From an uncultured Aquincola sp. (GTDB lineage Bacteria; Pseudomonadota; Gammaproteobacteria; Burkholderiales; Burkholderiaceae), in assembly GCA_937883885.1 (NCBI GenBank), contig CAKZXL010000511.1, positions 1 through 13,895 of the forward strand: a DNA stretch of 13,895 bases, given 5' to 3'. Under the pieces are notes generated by a model, which searched no databases, was not told where the DNA came from, and saw nothing but the letters and a program-made list of their open reading frames with translations. The position numbers and the translations under genes were made by a program. Positions 1 through 6,845 of the stretch are shown here, in pieces. Within the stretch, counting starts at the first letter, position 1. Every line of letters starts with the position of its first letter.

Positions 1-1655
1 GCCGGGCCTTCGCCGGTCACCGGCTCGAAGCTGTCGGCCTGCGCCAGCTTCCAGTAGAGGCTGTACACCGCATGCGGCCAGTCCTCGCGGCCTTCGGCGG
101 CGGCCAGCAGCTGGCCCGGCCGCAGGAAGTTCAGCTGGTTGATCAGCAGCCGCACCTCATGGTCCGACACCCGGTGCACGATGTGCGCCGCGGTGATGTG
201 GTTGGGGTGCTTCAGGCCGGCGGCCTGCACCAGTTCCTTCAGCGCTTCCAGCGTGTTGTGGTGGAAGCGGTAGACCCGCTCGGTCTTGTCGGGCACCACC
301 AGCGCCTGCTGGCGCACCGCGTCCTGCGTGGTCACGCCGGTGGGGCACAGGCCGGTGTGGCAGGTCTGGGCCTGCACGCAGCCCAGCGCGAACATGAAGC
401 CGCGCGCCGAATTGCACCAGTCGGCGCCCAGCGCCATCATCCGCGCGATGTCGAAGGCGCTGATCACCTTGCCGGCGCAACCCAGCTTGATGTGCTCACG
501 CAGGTTCAGCCCCACCAGCGTGTTGTGCACCAGCAGCAGGCCTTCCTGCAGCGGCGCGCCCACGTGGTCGGTGAACTCCAGCGGCGCGGCCCCGGTGCCG
601 CCCTCGGCCCCATCCACCACGATGAAGTCGGGCGTGATGCCGGTGGCCAGCATCGCCTTGCAGATGGCGAACCACTCCCACGGGTGACCGATGCACAGCT
701 TGAAGCCGGTGGGCTTGCCGCCCGACAGCGTGCGCAGCCGGTCGATGAAGTGCAGCATTTCCACCGGCGTGTTGAAGGCGCCATGCCGCGCCGGGCTGAT
801 GCACGACACCCCCACCGGCACGCCACGCGCCGCGGCGATTTCCGCCGTCACCTTGGGGCCGGGCAGCACGCCGCCATGGCCCGGCTTGGCGCCCTGGCTG
901 AGCTTGAGCTCGATCATCTTGACCTGCGGGTCGGTGGCGTTGGCGATGAAGCGTTCTTCGTTGAAAGAACCGTCGTCGTTGCGGCAGCCGAAGTAGCCCG
1001 AGCCGATCTCCCAGATCAGGTCGCCGCCGTGCTCGCGGTGGTAGCGGCTGATGGAGCCTTCGCCGGTGTCGTGCGCGAAATGGCCCCGCTGGGCGCCGCC
1101 GTTGAGCGCCAGGATGGCGTTGGCCGACAGTGCGCCGAAGCTCATCGCCGAGATGTTGAACACGCTGGCGCTGTAGGGCTGCGCGCGGCTGGCGCCGATG
1201 GTCACGCGGAAGTCGTGGCTGTCGATCTGCGAGGGCGCGATCGAGTGGTTGATCCACTCGTAGCCCACCTGCTTGACGTCCATCTGCGTGCCGAAGGGCC
1301 GGTTGTCAGGCTCACCCTTGGCGCGCTGGTACACCAGCGAGCGCTGCTGTCGCGAGAAGGGTGCGGCCTCGTTGTCGCTCTCGATGAAGTACTGGCGGAT
1401 CTCGGGGCGGATGAATTCCAGCAGGAAGCGCAGGTGCCCGATGACGGGGTAGTTGCGCAGGATGGAGTGTTGCGGCTGCCGCAGGTCGTGCAGGCCGATC
1501 AGCACACCGGCCCAGCCCAGCAGCGCCACCCAGCCGCCGCTGCCGGCGGCCACCCAGGCCAGCGTGCCGAGCAAGGCGGCCACGGCACAGGTGAAGAGGG
1601 CGGTGTAGCGCACCGGGGCATGGCGGTTGACCGCGGAGATCCAGGCTGGGGCCAT
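1..1655 (-). CDS. FMN-binding glutamate synthase family protein (partial, C-terminus beyond window)
   Basis: The minus-strand frame opens with ATG at 1655 and reads without a stop to the window edge, giving 551 residues. Residues 18-56 hold two hydrophobic segments, so the protein is probably membrane-anchored. From about residue 120 the sequence matches the glutamate synthase central/FMN domain. It has KPGHGG at 257-262, a glycine-rich FMN/substrate loop DGAEGGTGAAP at 348-358, and cysteines 426, 432 and 437 spaced C-x5-C-x4-C as in the [3Fe-4S] cluster of GOGAT. There is no N-terminal glutaminase domain, so it cannot take ammonia from glutamine on its own. Stand-alone proteins of this kind are annotated as FMN-binding glutamate synthase family; their physiological substrate is poorly defined. 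Only a few residues are likely missing at the C-terminus, given a usual length near 540-560. The Shine-Dalgarno is weak. It diverges from the GST gene across 140 bp in which I see no clear promoter. Confidence 0.9.
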   Translation of the reverse strand, partial: MAPAWISAVNRHAPVRYTALFTCAVAALLGTLAWVAAGSGGWVALLGWAGVLIGLHDLRQPQHSILRNYPVIGHLRFLLEFIRPEIRQYFIESDNEAAPFSRQQRSLVYQRAKGEPDNRPFGTQMDVKQVGYEWINHSIAPSQIDSHDFRVTIGASRAQPYSASVFNISAMSFGALSANAILALNGGAQRGHFAHDTGEGSISRYHREHGGDLIWEIGSGYFGCRNDDGSFNEERFIANATDPQVKMIELKLSQGAKPGHGGVLPGPKVTAEIAAARGVPVGVSCISPARHGAFNTPVEMLHFIDRLRTLSGGKPTGFKLCIGHPWEWFAICKAMLATGITPDFIVVDGAEGGTGAAPLEFTDHVGAPLQEGLLLVHNTLVGLNLREHIKLGCAGKVISAFDIARMMALGADWCNSARGFMFALGCVQAQTCHTGLCPTGVTTQDAVRQQALVVPDKTERVYRFHHNTLEALKELVQAAGLKHPNHITAAHIVHRVSDHEVRLLINQLNFLRPGQLLAAAEGREDWPHAVYSLYWKLAQADSFEPVTGEGP

Positions 1656-1785
1656 CGTTCACTCGTTCAGGGCTGAGGCGGGCCGATGGTAGGCGCTGGC
1701 GCGTGGCCGCGTGCGCGCGATAAGCGGCGGCTTTGCGGTGCAGGCGGTGGCAGCGGTGGCGGTTATCGTGCGCCAGCCGTCGAAC

Positions 1786-1790
1786 AGGAG
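1786..1790 (+). promoter_or_regulatory. Shine-Dalgarno AGGAG deciding the GST start
   Basis: AGGAG sits 5 nt ahead of the GTG at 1796 and overlaps the other in-frame GTG at 1790. It therefore favours the 207-residue GST product over longer versions. Confidence 0.7.
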
Positions 1791-1795
1791 TGGAA

Positions 1796-2419
1796 GTGCT
1801 GAAGATCCTGGGCAAGTCGCCCTCCATCAATGTGCGCAAGGTGCTGTGGACCTGCGCCGAACTGGGCCTGCCGTACGAGCAGGAGCAATGGGGCGCCGGC
1901 TTCCAGGCCACCGACGACCCGGCCTTCAAGGCCCTCAACCCCAACGCGCAGGTGCCGGTCATCGTCGATGGCGAGGTGGTGCTGTGGGAGTCCAACACCA
2001 TCTGCCGCTACCTGGCGCGCCGCCAGGGCCGCACCGACCTGCTGCCCACTGACGCCTTCGCCCGCGCGAAGGTGGAACAGTGGATGGACTGGCAGCTGGG
2101 CGACCTGAACAACGCCTGGCGCTACGCCTTCATGGCCCTGGTGCGGCGCAGCCCGGCGCACACCGATGCCACCGCCATCGAGGCCAGCGTGGCCCAGTGG
2201 AACGCGATGATGGGCGTGCTGGAGCGCCAGCTGGCGCGCAGCGGTGCCCATGTGTTGGGCGGCACCTTCACCCTGGCCGATGTGGTGCTGGGCCTGGCCG
2301 TGCACCGCTGGCATGCCACGCCGATGGCGCGGCCCGAGCTGCCGGCCGTGGCCGCCTATTACCAGCGGTTGAGCGAGCGGCCGGCCTTCCGGCTGCATGG
2401 GCGCAACGGGCAGCCCTGA
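1796..2419 (+). CDS. Glutathione S-transferase family protein
   Basis: A 207-residue cytosolic GST with an N-terminal thioredoxin-like domain and a C-terminal helical domain. A candidate catalytic serine is Ser10, in the SPSINVRK stretch at 8-15. The cis-proline is Pro54 (QVPVI), and the glutathione gamma-glutamyl contact is the Glu65-Ser66 pair. The C-terminal domain has the T-x-x-D N-capping box at 159-162 (TLAD). The length is normal for the family. I chose GTG at 1796 because AGGAG at 1786-1790 lies 5 nt upstream and the family usually starts right at the LKILGK strand. A GTG at 1790 and an ATG at 1733 are in frame, but the former overlaps the Shine-Dalgarno and the latter adds an arginine-rich tail foreign to GSTs. 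The substrate cannot be told from sequence. It is followed by an MFS exporter 90 bp downstream on the same strand, a possible co-transcribed detoxification pair (inference). Confidence 0.92.
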   Translation: MLKILGKSPSINVRKVLWTCAELGLPYEQEQWGAGFQATDDPAFKALNPNAQVPVIVDGEVVLWESNTICRYLARRQGRTDLLPTDAFARAKVEQWMDWQLGDLNNAWRYAFMALVRRSPAHTDATAIEASVAQWNAMMGVLERQLARSGAHVLGGTFTLADVVLGLAVHRWHATPMARPELPAVAAYYQRLSERPAFRLHGRNGQP

Positions 2420-2509
2420 ACCGGGCCGAGCGGTAGGGCCGTTGCGCGCCGGCTGAGCGGGCGCAGCCGTGGCTGGGCATGATGGCGCGCTTTGCACCGC
2501 AAGGCGCTG

Positions 2510-3724
2510 ATGTCTTCCGCCTCTTCCGCTTCTCCTCCCACCGGCATGCCGGTGTGGCTCTCGTTCCTGATGGCCGCCGCCTGCGGCCTGATCGTGGCCA
2601 ACCTGTACTACGCGCAGCCGCTGCTGGGGCCGATCGCCGACAGCCTGGGCCTGTCGCGTGCGGCGGCCGGGCTGATCGTCACCGCCACCCAGTGCGCTTA
2701 CGGCGCGGGGCTGCTGCTCATCGTGCCGCTGTCCGACCGGGTGGAGAACCGGGGGCTGATCGTGGCCTCCCTGGTGGTCACCGCCGCGGCGCTGGCCGTG
2801 GCGGCCGTCGCGCCCTCGGCGTCGTTGTTCCTGGCGGCCTGCGTGGTGGTGGGCCTGGGTGCGGTGGCCGCGCAGGTCATCGTGCCGTTCGCGGCCCACC
2901 TGTCGCCCGAGGCGCAACGCGGCCGCGTGGTGGGCAACGTGATGAGCGGGCTGCTGCTGGGCATCATGCTGGCGCGGCCGGCGGCCAGCCTGGTGGCCGA
3001 CCACTTCGGCTGGCATGCCATCTTCGGTCTGTCGGCCGTGGCCACGCTGGGCATGGCGCTGGCCTTGTGGAGGCTGCTGCCGCGCCGGCAGCCGGGCGGG
3101 CAGGCCGGTTATGGCGAGCTGCTGCGGTCGATGGGCCGGCTGTGGCTGGCCACGCCGGTGCTGCGGCTGCGCGGCTTCTACCACGCGTGCGGCTTCGCGG
3201 CCTTCAGCCTGTTCTGGACGGTGGTGCCGCTGCACCTGGCGGCTGCGCCCATCGGTTTCAGCCAGACGCAGATCGCCTGGTTCGCGCTGGCCGGCGTGGC
3301 CGGTGCTATCGCCGCGCCCATCACGGGCCGGCTGGCCGACCGTGGCTTGGCGCGCACCGCCACGCCGATCGCGATGCTGATGATGGGCGCCGCCTTCCTC
3401 ATCGGCCTGGTGCGCACCGCGGCCGTGGGCACGCAGGTGGCGGTGCTGCTGGCCTCGGCCATCGTGCTGGACATGGGCGTAGCCGCCAGCCTGCTGCTGG
3501 GCCAGCGGGCCATCTTCGCGCTGGGCGCGCAGGTGCGCGGCCGGCTCAATGGCCTGTTCATCGCGATGTTCTTCGTGGGCGGCGCGCTGGGCTCCAGCCT
3601 GGGTGCCTGGATGTACAGCGTGGGCGGCTGGCCCGGCGCCTGCCTGCTGGGGCTGGCGATGCCGGTGCTGTCGCTGGTGGTGTGGCTGGTGCACACCTCG
3701 CGCACCGCAACCCAACCCGCGTAG
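2510..3724 (+). CDS. MFS transporter (AraJ/YgaY-like drug-efflux type)
   Basis: A 404-residue inner-membrane protein with about 12 hydrophobic segments. The first helix ends in NLYYAQPLL (31-39), a hallmark of a large family of proteobacterial MFS permeases in the AraJ-like group. The conserved loop-2/3 motif A appears as PLSDRVENR (73-81), and its echo in the second half is GRLADRGLAR (273-282). A short cytoplasmic linker, rich in Arg and Gly, joins the halves at about 190-215. ATG 2510 is preferred over an in-frame TTG at 2492; the Shine-Dalgarno is weak (AAGGC at about 2501-2505). It lies 90 bp after the GST gene on the same strand and ends 6 bp from the convergent cueR stop, with no visible terminator between. 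The substrate is unknown. Proteins of this family are proton-coupled and often export drugs, sugars or small metabolites. Confidence 0.9.
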   Translation: MSSASSASPPTGMPVWLSFLMAAACGLIVANLYYAQPLLGPIADSLGLSRAAAGLIVTATQCAYGAGLLLIVPLSDRVENRGLIVASLVVTAAALAVAAVAPSASLFLAACVVVGLGAVAAQVIVPFAAHLSPEAQRGRVVGNVMSGLLLGIMLARPAASLVADHFGWHAIFGLSAVATLGMALALWRLLPRRQPGGQAGYGELLRSMGRLWLATPVLRLRGFYHACGFAAFSLFWTVVPLHLAAAPIGFSQTQIAWFALAGVAGAIAAPITGRLADRGLARTATPIAMLMMGAAFLIGLVRTAAVGTQVAVLLASAIVLDMGVAASLLLGQRAIFALGAQVRGRLNGLFIAMFFVGGALGSSLGAWMYSVGGWPGACLLGLAMPVLSLVVWLVHTSRTATQPA

Positions 3725-3730
3725 ACCGAT

Positions 3731-4150
3731 TCAGCGCAGGTCCTGCGGCGCGGCCAGGGTGTCGAGGATCGGGCAGTCGGGCCGGTCGTCGCCATGGCAG
3801 CAGTGCACCAGGTGCTCCAGCGTGGTCTTCATCGCCAGCAGCTCGCGGGCCTTGGCTTCCAGCGCGGCCATGTGGGCCTGCGCCAGCGCCTTGACCTGCC
3901 GGCTGGGCCGGGCGCGGTCGTGCCACAGGCCCACCAGCTCGCCGATCTGCGCCAGCGGAAAGCCGAGATCGCGCGCATGGCGGATGAAGCGCAGCGTGTG
4001 CACGTCGGCCGCGCCGTAGCGGCGGTAGCCGGCCTCGGTGCGCGGCGGCGCCGGCAGCAGGCCGATCTGCTCGTAGTGGCGGATCATCTTGGCCGTGACG
4101 CCGCTGGCCTGTGCCGCCTGGCCGATGTTCATGCCGGCTGTGGTGCTCAT
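3731..4150 (-). CDS. cueR: Cu(I)-responsive MerR-family regulator CueR
   Basis: A 139-residue MerR-family activator. The N-terminal winged helix-turn-helix (about 7-75) has the family signatures [16 protein letters not shown] and GYRRYG, followed by a dimerisation helix at about 82-115. The metal loop CHGDDRPDC places Cys118 and Cys126 eight residues apart, exactly as Cys112 and Cys120 in E. coli CueR, which hold one Cu(I) (or Ag/Au) ion linearly. Ser83 lies where monovalent-metal sensors carry serine instead of the cysteine of divalent sensors. Cys117 is an extra neighbour of the ligand. The start overlaps the copA stop as ATGA (4150-4147), so translation is probably coupled; this favours Met1 over Met7, where E. 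coli CueR would begin. Its place inside the copA operon means the regulator is likely under its own control, unlike the separate E. coli cueR. Confidence 0.95.
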   Translation of the reverse strand: MSTTAGMNIGQAAQASGVTAKMIRHYEQIGLLPAPPRTEAGYRRYGAADVHTLRFIRHARDLGFPLAQIGELVGLWHDRARPSRQVKALAQAHMAALEAKARELLAMKTTLEHLVHCCHGDDRPDCPILDTLAAPQDLR

Positions 4151-6411
4151 GGGGTGCGACCTCCTGCTTCAGGCGCCGGGCGCCAGCGGCGCAGCAACAG
4201 CGCGTTGCTCACCACGCTCACGCTGCTGAAGGCCATTGCTGCGCCGGCGATCACCGGGTTGAGCCAGCCCAGCGCGGCCAGCGGAATGCCCACCACGTTG
4301 TACGCGAAGGCCCAGAACAGGTTCTGCCGGATCTTGGCGTAGGTGCGGCGCGAGATGTCGATGGCATCGGCCACCCGCGCCGGGTCGCCGCGCATCAGCG
4401 TGATGCCGGCGGTCTCCATCGCCACGTCGGTGCCGGTGGCCATCGCAATGCCCACGTCGGCCGCGGCCAGGGCCGGCGCATCGTTGATGCCGTCACCCAC
4501 CATCGCCACCACGCGGCCGGCCTGGCGCAGGGCCTGCACCGCCTCGGCCTTGTCGGCCGGCAGCACCTCGGCCCGCACGTCGTCGATGCCCAGCTGCGCG
4601 GCCACGGCCTTTGCGCTGCCGGCGTTGTCGCCGGTCAGCATCACGGTGCGGATGCGCATGGCGCGCAGCCGCTGCACCGCGGCTGCGGCGGCGGGCTTGA
4701 TGTCGTCGCCGAAGGCCAGCACGCCCAGCACGCGGGCGGGGCCCTCAGCCGCGGCCGGCGCCAGCAGCCACGAGACGGTGCGGCCCTCGGCCTGCCACCG
4801 TGAAGCCACCGCCGTCAGCGGGCCGGCGGCTGCGCCCGATTCGGCCAACAGGCGGCCGCTGCCCAGCTGCAGCAGCCGGCCCTGCACCACGGCCTGCAGC
4901 CCGCGGCCCGGCAGCGCCTGGGTGTCTGTCGCGCCGGGCGCTTGCAGGCCTTGCGCCTGGGCCGGCTGCAGCACCGCCCGCGCCAGCGGGTGCTCGCTGT
5001 GCTGTTGCAGCGCGGCGGTCAGGCGCAGCAGTTCGGCCTCGTCCAGCCCCTCGGCCGGCTGCAGGGCCACCAGCGCGGGCTTGCCTTCGGTCAACGTGCC
5101 GGTCTTGTCGAAAGCCACGGTGTCCACCGCATGCGCCACCTCCAGCGCCTGTGCGTCCTTGATCAGGATGCCGTGGCGCGCCGCCACGCCGGTGCCCGCC
5201 ATCAGGGCCGTGGGCGTGGCCAGGCCCAGCGCGCAGGGGCAGGCAATCACCAGCACCGCCACCGCGTTGATCAGCGCCGCTTCCCAGCCGCTGCCGGCCA
5301 GCAGCCAGCCGCCGAAGGTGAGCAGCGCCAGCCCCAGCACCACCGGCACGAACACCGCGCTCACCCGGTCCACCGTGCGCTGGATGGGCGCCTTGGCGGC
5401 CTGCGCCGATTCCACCAGCCGGATGATGCGGGCCAGCGTGGTCTCGGCGCCCACTGCGGTGGTGCGCAGCAGCAGCGCCCCTTCGCCGTTGACGGCGCCG
5501 CCGGTCACCGGCCCGCCTTCGCCGCGGGCCACGGGCCGGCTTTCGCCGGTGAGCATGGATTCGTCCAGGTGGCTGCGGCCTTCGACGATCACGCCATCCA
5601 CCGGCACCCGCTCGCCGGGCCGCAGCACCACCAGATCGCCCACCCGCACCTGGCGCACCGGCAACTCGGCTTCCACGCCGTGGCGGCGCACGCGGGCGGT
5701 GGCCGGGCGCAGCGCATGCAGCGCCCGAATGGCCTCGGTGGTCTGCCGCTTGGCGCGCTGCTCCAGCCACTTGCCCAGCAGCACCAGGGTGATGACGGTG
5801 GCCGAGGCCTCGAAGTACAGGTGCGGCATGGCGCCATGGCCGCCGTGCGCCGCGCCGGCCGCCAGCAGCAGATACACCGACAGCCCGTAGGCCGCCGAGG
5901 TGCCCAGCGCCACCAGCAGGTCCATGTTGCCGCTGCCCGCCAACGCCGCCTTGAAGCCCGCGCGGTAGAAGCGCGCGCCCAGCACGAACTGCACCGGCGT
6001 GGCCAGCGCCAGCTGCCACAGGCCGGGCAGCATCGCGTCGACGCCCAGGGGCGACAGCAGCATGGGCAGCAGCAGCGGCAGGGTGAGCAGCACCGCCAGC
6101 GCCACCGGCCACCAGCTGGGCAGGCCGCCGGCAGGCACCGGTCCGGCGGGTGCCTCGTCGTCGTCCTCGCGCACCGGGGTGGCTTCATAGCCGGCCTTCT
6201 CGACGGCCGCCACGGCTGCTGCCTGCAGCGCCTGCGCCACCACGTCGGCGCCCCCATGAACGGTGGCCCGCTCGGTGGCGATGTTGACGGACGCTTCGGC
6301 CACGCCCGGCACCTTCTTCAGCGCCTTTTCCACCCGCATCACGCAGGCGGCGCAGGTCATGCCGCCGATTTGCAGCTGGAGGGGCGGGGTGGCAGCGGTG
6401 GACGAAGACAT
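4147..6411 (-). CDS. copA: Cu(I)-exporting P1B-1-type ATPase CopA
   Basis: A 754-residue inner-membrane copper pump that moves Cu(I) from cytoplasm to periplasm at the cost of ATP. One N-terminal heavy-metal domain (about 12-78) carries GMTCAAC, with Cys20 and Cys23. Eight membrane helices are visible, at about 102-120, 130-148, 165-185, 198-216, 352-372, 378-400, 698-716 and 720-740. The actuator loop has TGES (288-291). The phosphorylation site is DKTGT with Asp435, the nucleotide domain has His474-Pro475, and the hinge is GDGIND (639-644). Transport-site residues are the full P1B-1 set: CPC (391-393) in helix 6, Tyr704-Asn705 in helix 7, and M-x-x-S-S (Met726, Ser729-Ser730) in helix 8. 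This supports Cu(I)/Ag(I) rather than Zn/Cd. It is transcribed from a CueR-type promoter at 6454-6484 and overlaps cueR by ATGA at its end. The ribosome-binding site is weak. Confidence 0.97.
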   Translation of the reverse strand: MSSSTAATPPLQLQIGGMTCAACVMRVEKALKKVPGVAEASVNIATERATVHGGADVVAQALQAAAVAAVEKAGYEATPVREDDDEAPAGPVPAGGLPSWWPVALAVLLTLPLLLPMLLSPLGVDAMLPGLWQLALATPVQFVLGARFYRAGFKAALAGSGNMDLLVALGTSAAYGLSVYLLLAAGAAHGGHGAMPHLYFEASATVITLVLLGKWLEQRAKRQTTEAIRALHALRPATARVRRHGVEAELPVRQVRVGDLVVLRPGERVPVDGVIVEGRSHLDESMLTGESRPVARGEGGPVTGGAVNGEGALLLRTTAVGAETTLARIIRLVESAQAAKAPIQRTVDRVSAVFVPVVLGLALLTFGGWLLAGSGWEAALINAVAVLVIACPCALGLATPTALMAGTGVAARHGILIKDAQALEVAHAVDTVAFDKTGTLTEGKPALVALQPAEGLDEAELLRLTAALQQHSEHPLARAVLQPAQAQGLQAPGATDTQALPGRGLQAVVQGRLLQLGSGRLLAESGAAAGPLTAVASRWQAEGRTVSWLLAPAAAEGPARVLGVLAFGDDIKPAAAAAVQRLRAMRIRTVMLTGDNAGSAKAVAAQLGIDDVRAEVLPADKAEAVQALRQAGRVVAMVGDGINDAPALAAADVGIAMATGTDVAMETAGITLMRGDPARVADAIDISRRTYAKIRQNLFWAFAYNVVGIPLAALGWLNPVIAGAAMAFSSVSVVSNALLLRRWRPAPEAGGRTP

Positions 6412-6453
6412 GGTGATGGCCTGGCGACCCGGAACGACGACGGGCTCGACGCC

Positions 6454-6484
6454 AGTCTCAAGCTTGCCATCATGGCAAGGTCAA
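6454..6484 (-). promoter_or_regulatory. CueR-type promoter/operator for copA-cueR
   Basis: Read on the minus strand, a TTGACC -35 box (6484-6479) and a GAGACT -10 box (6459-6454) are separated by 19 bp. That over-long spacer is diagnostic of MerR-family activation. The spacer region contains the perfect inverted repeat CTTGCCATcATGGCAAG (6463-6479), the same design as known CueR operators. The predicted start of transcription is near 6447, leaving about 35 nt of leader before the copA ATG. Confidence 0.9.
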
Positions 6485-6509
6485 GCCCGCCCGCACCGGC
6501 CTCAGGGCC

Positions 6510-6540
6510 TTGACCCTGACACGATGGCAAGCTTCACACT
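6510..6540 (+). promoter_or_regulatory. Second CueR-type promoter, for copZ
   Basis: A plus-strand TTGACC (6510-6515), a 19-bp spacer and CACACT (6535-6540) mirror the copA promoter. The right operator half GATGGCAAGCTT (6523-6534) is identical to that of the copA site, while the left half (CTGACAC) is degenerate. The predicted transcript starts near 6547, about 25 nt before the copZ ATG. CueR binding here would probably be weaker than at the copA site (inference). Confidence 0.8.
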
Positions 6541-6571
6541 GCCTGCATCGTTCCACTCATCCAGACCCCCG

Positions 6572-6775
6572 ATGATCACCTTCGAAGTCAACGACATGAG
6601 CTGCGGCCACTGCGTGCGCGCCATCACCCAGGCCGTGCAAGAGGCGGACCCCGGCGCCCAGGTACAGATCGACCTGCCCAGCCACCGCGTGCAGGTGCAG
6701 CCCGCTGCGGCGGATGCGGCGGCGCTGAAGGCGGCGATCGAGGAGGTGGGGTATACGCCGGTGCAGGCTGGCTGA
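6572..6775 (+). CDS. copZ: Small heavy-metal-associated protein, CopZ-type copper chaperone
   Basis: A 67-residue single HMA domain (beta-alpha-beta-beta-alpha-beta) with the metal loop M9-S-C11-G-H-C14, two cysteines binding one Cu(I). CopZ-type chaperones hold cytosolic Cu(I) and hand it to CopA. The HMA length and the final VGYTPV strand are typical. The start is set at ATG 6572 because the upstream in-frame ATG at 6523 lies inside the promoter spacer and would not be transcribed. No recognisable Shine-Dalgarno precedes 6572, so translation may be inefficient or depend on a short, weakly structured leader. It diverges from copA-cueR and has its own CueR-type promoter. Specificity for copper rather than mercury or zinc is inferred from the neighbours and the operator. 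Confidence 0.9.
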   Translation: MITFEVNDMSCGHCVRAITQAVQEADPGAQVQIDLPSHRVQVQPAAADAAALKAAIEEVGYTPVQAG

Positions 6776-6829
6776 GCGGGCAGGGCTGCCGGCCTGAAAA
6801 CCCGGTTGTGTACCATCTGCCGAGGCCGC

Positions 6830-6845
6830 GCCGTCTTGGGACGGC
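6830..6845 (+). promoter_or_regulatory. Hairpin abutting the first candidate prsT start codon
   Basis: GCCGTC-TTGG-GACGGC is a perfect 6-bp stem with a 4-nt loop ending one base before ATG 6846. It occupies the place of a ribosome-binding site, so either it limits translation or the true start is further down (ATG 6867). Confidence 0.45.

Noticed and set aside
72..1676. A 534-codon plus-strand frame opposite the glutamate synthase-like gene
   Set aside because: The minus strand carries FMN and iron-sulfur motifs; the plus frame has none and is His/Val/Ala/Arg-rich.
1763..3715. A 650-codon minus-strand frame across the GST and MFS genes
   Set aside because: It spans two well-supported plus-strand genes and the gap between them, and is made of low-complexity His/Gln/Arg/Gly sequence without a recognisable domain.
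4942..6513. Long plus-strand frames opposite copA
   Set aside because: They are antisense to a complete P-type ATPase with every catalytic motif, and one runs into the CueR operators.
6523..6571. An upstream in-frame ATG that would lengthen CopZ by 16 residues
   Set aside because: It lies in the spacer of the CueR-type promoter, upstream of the predicted transcript start, and the extra residues are not part of the HMA fold.
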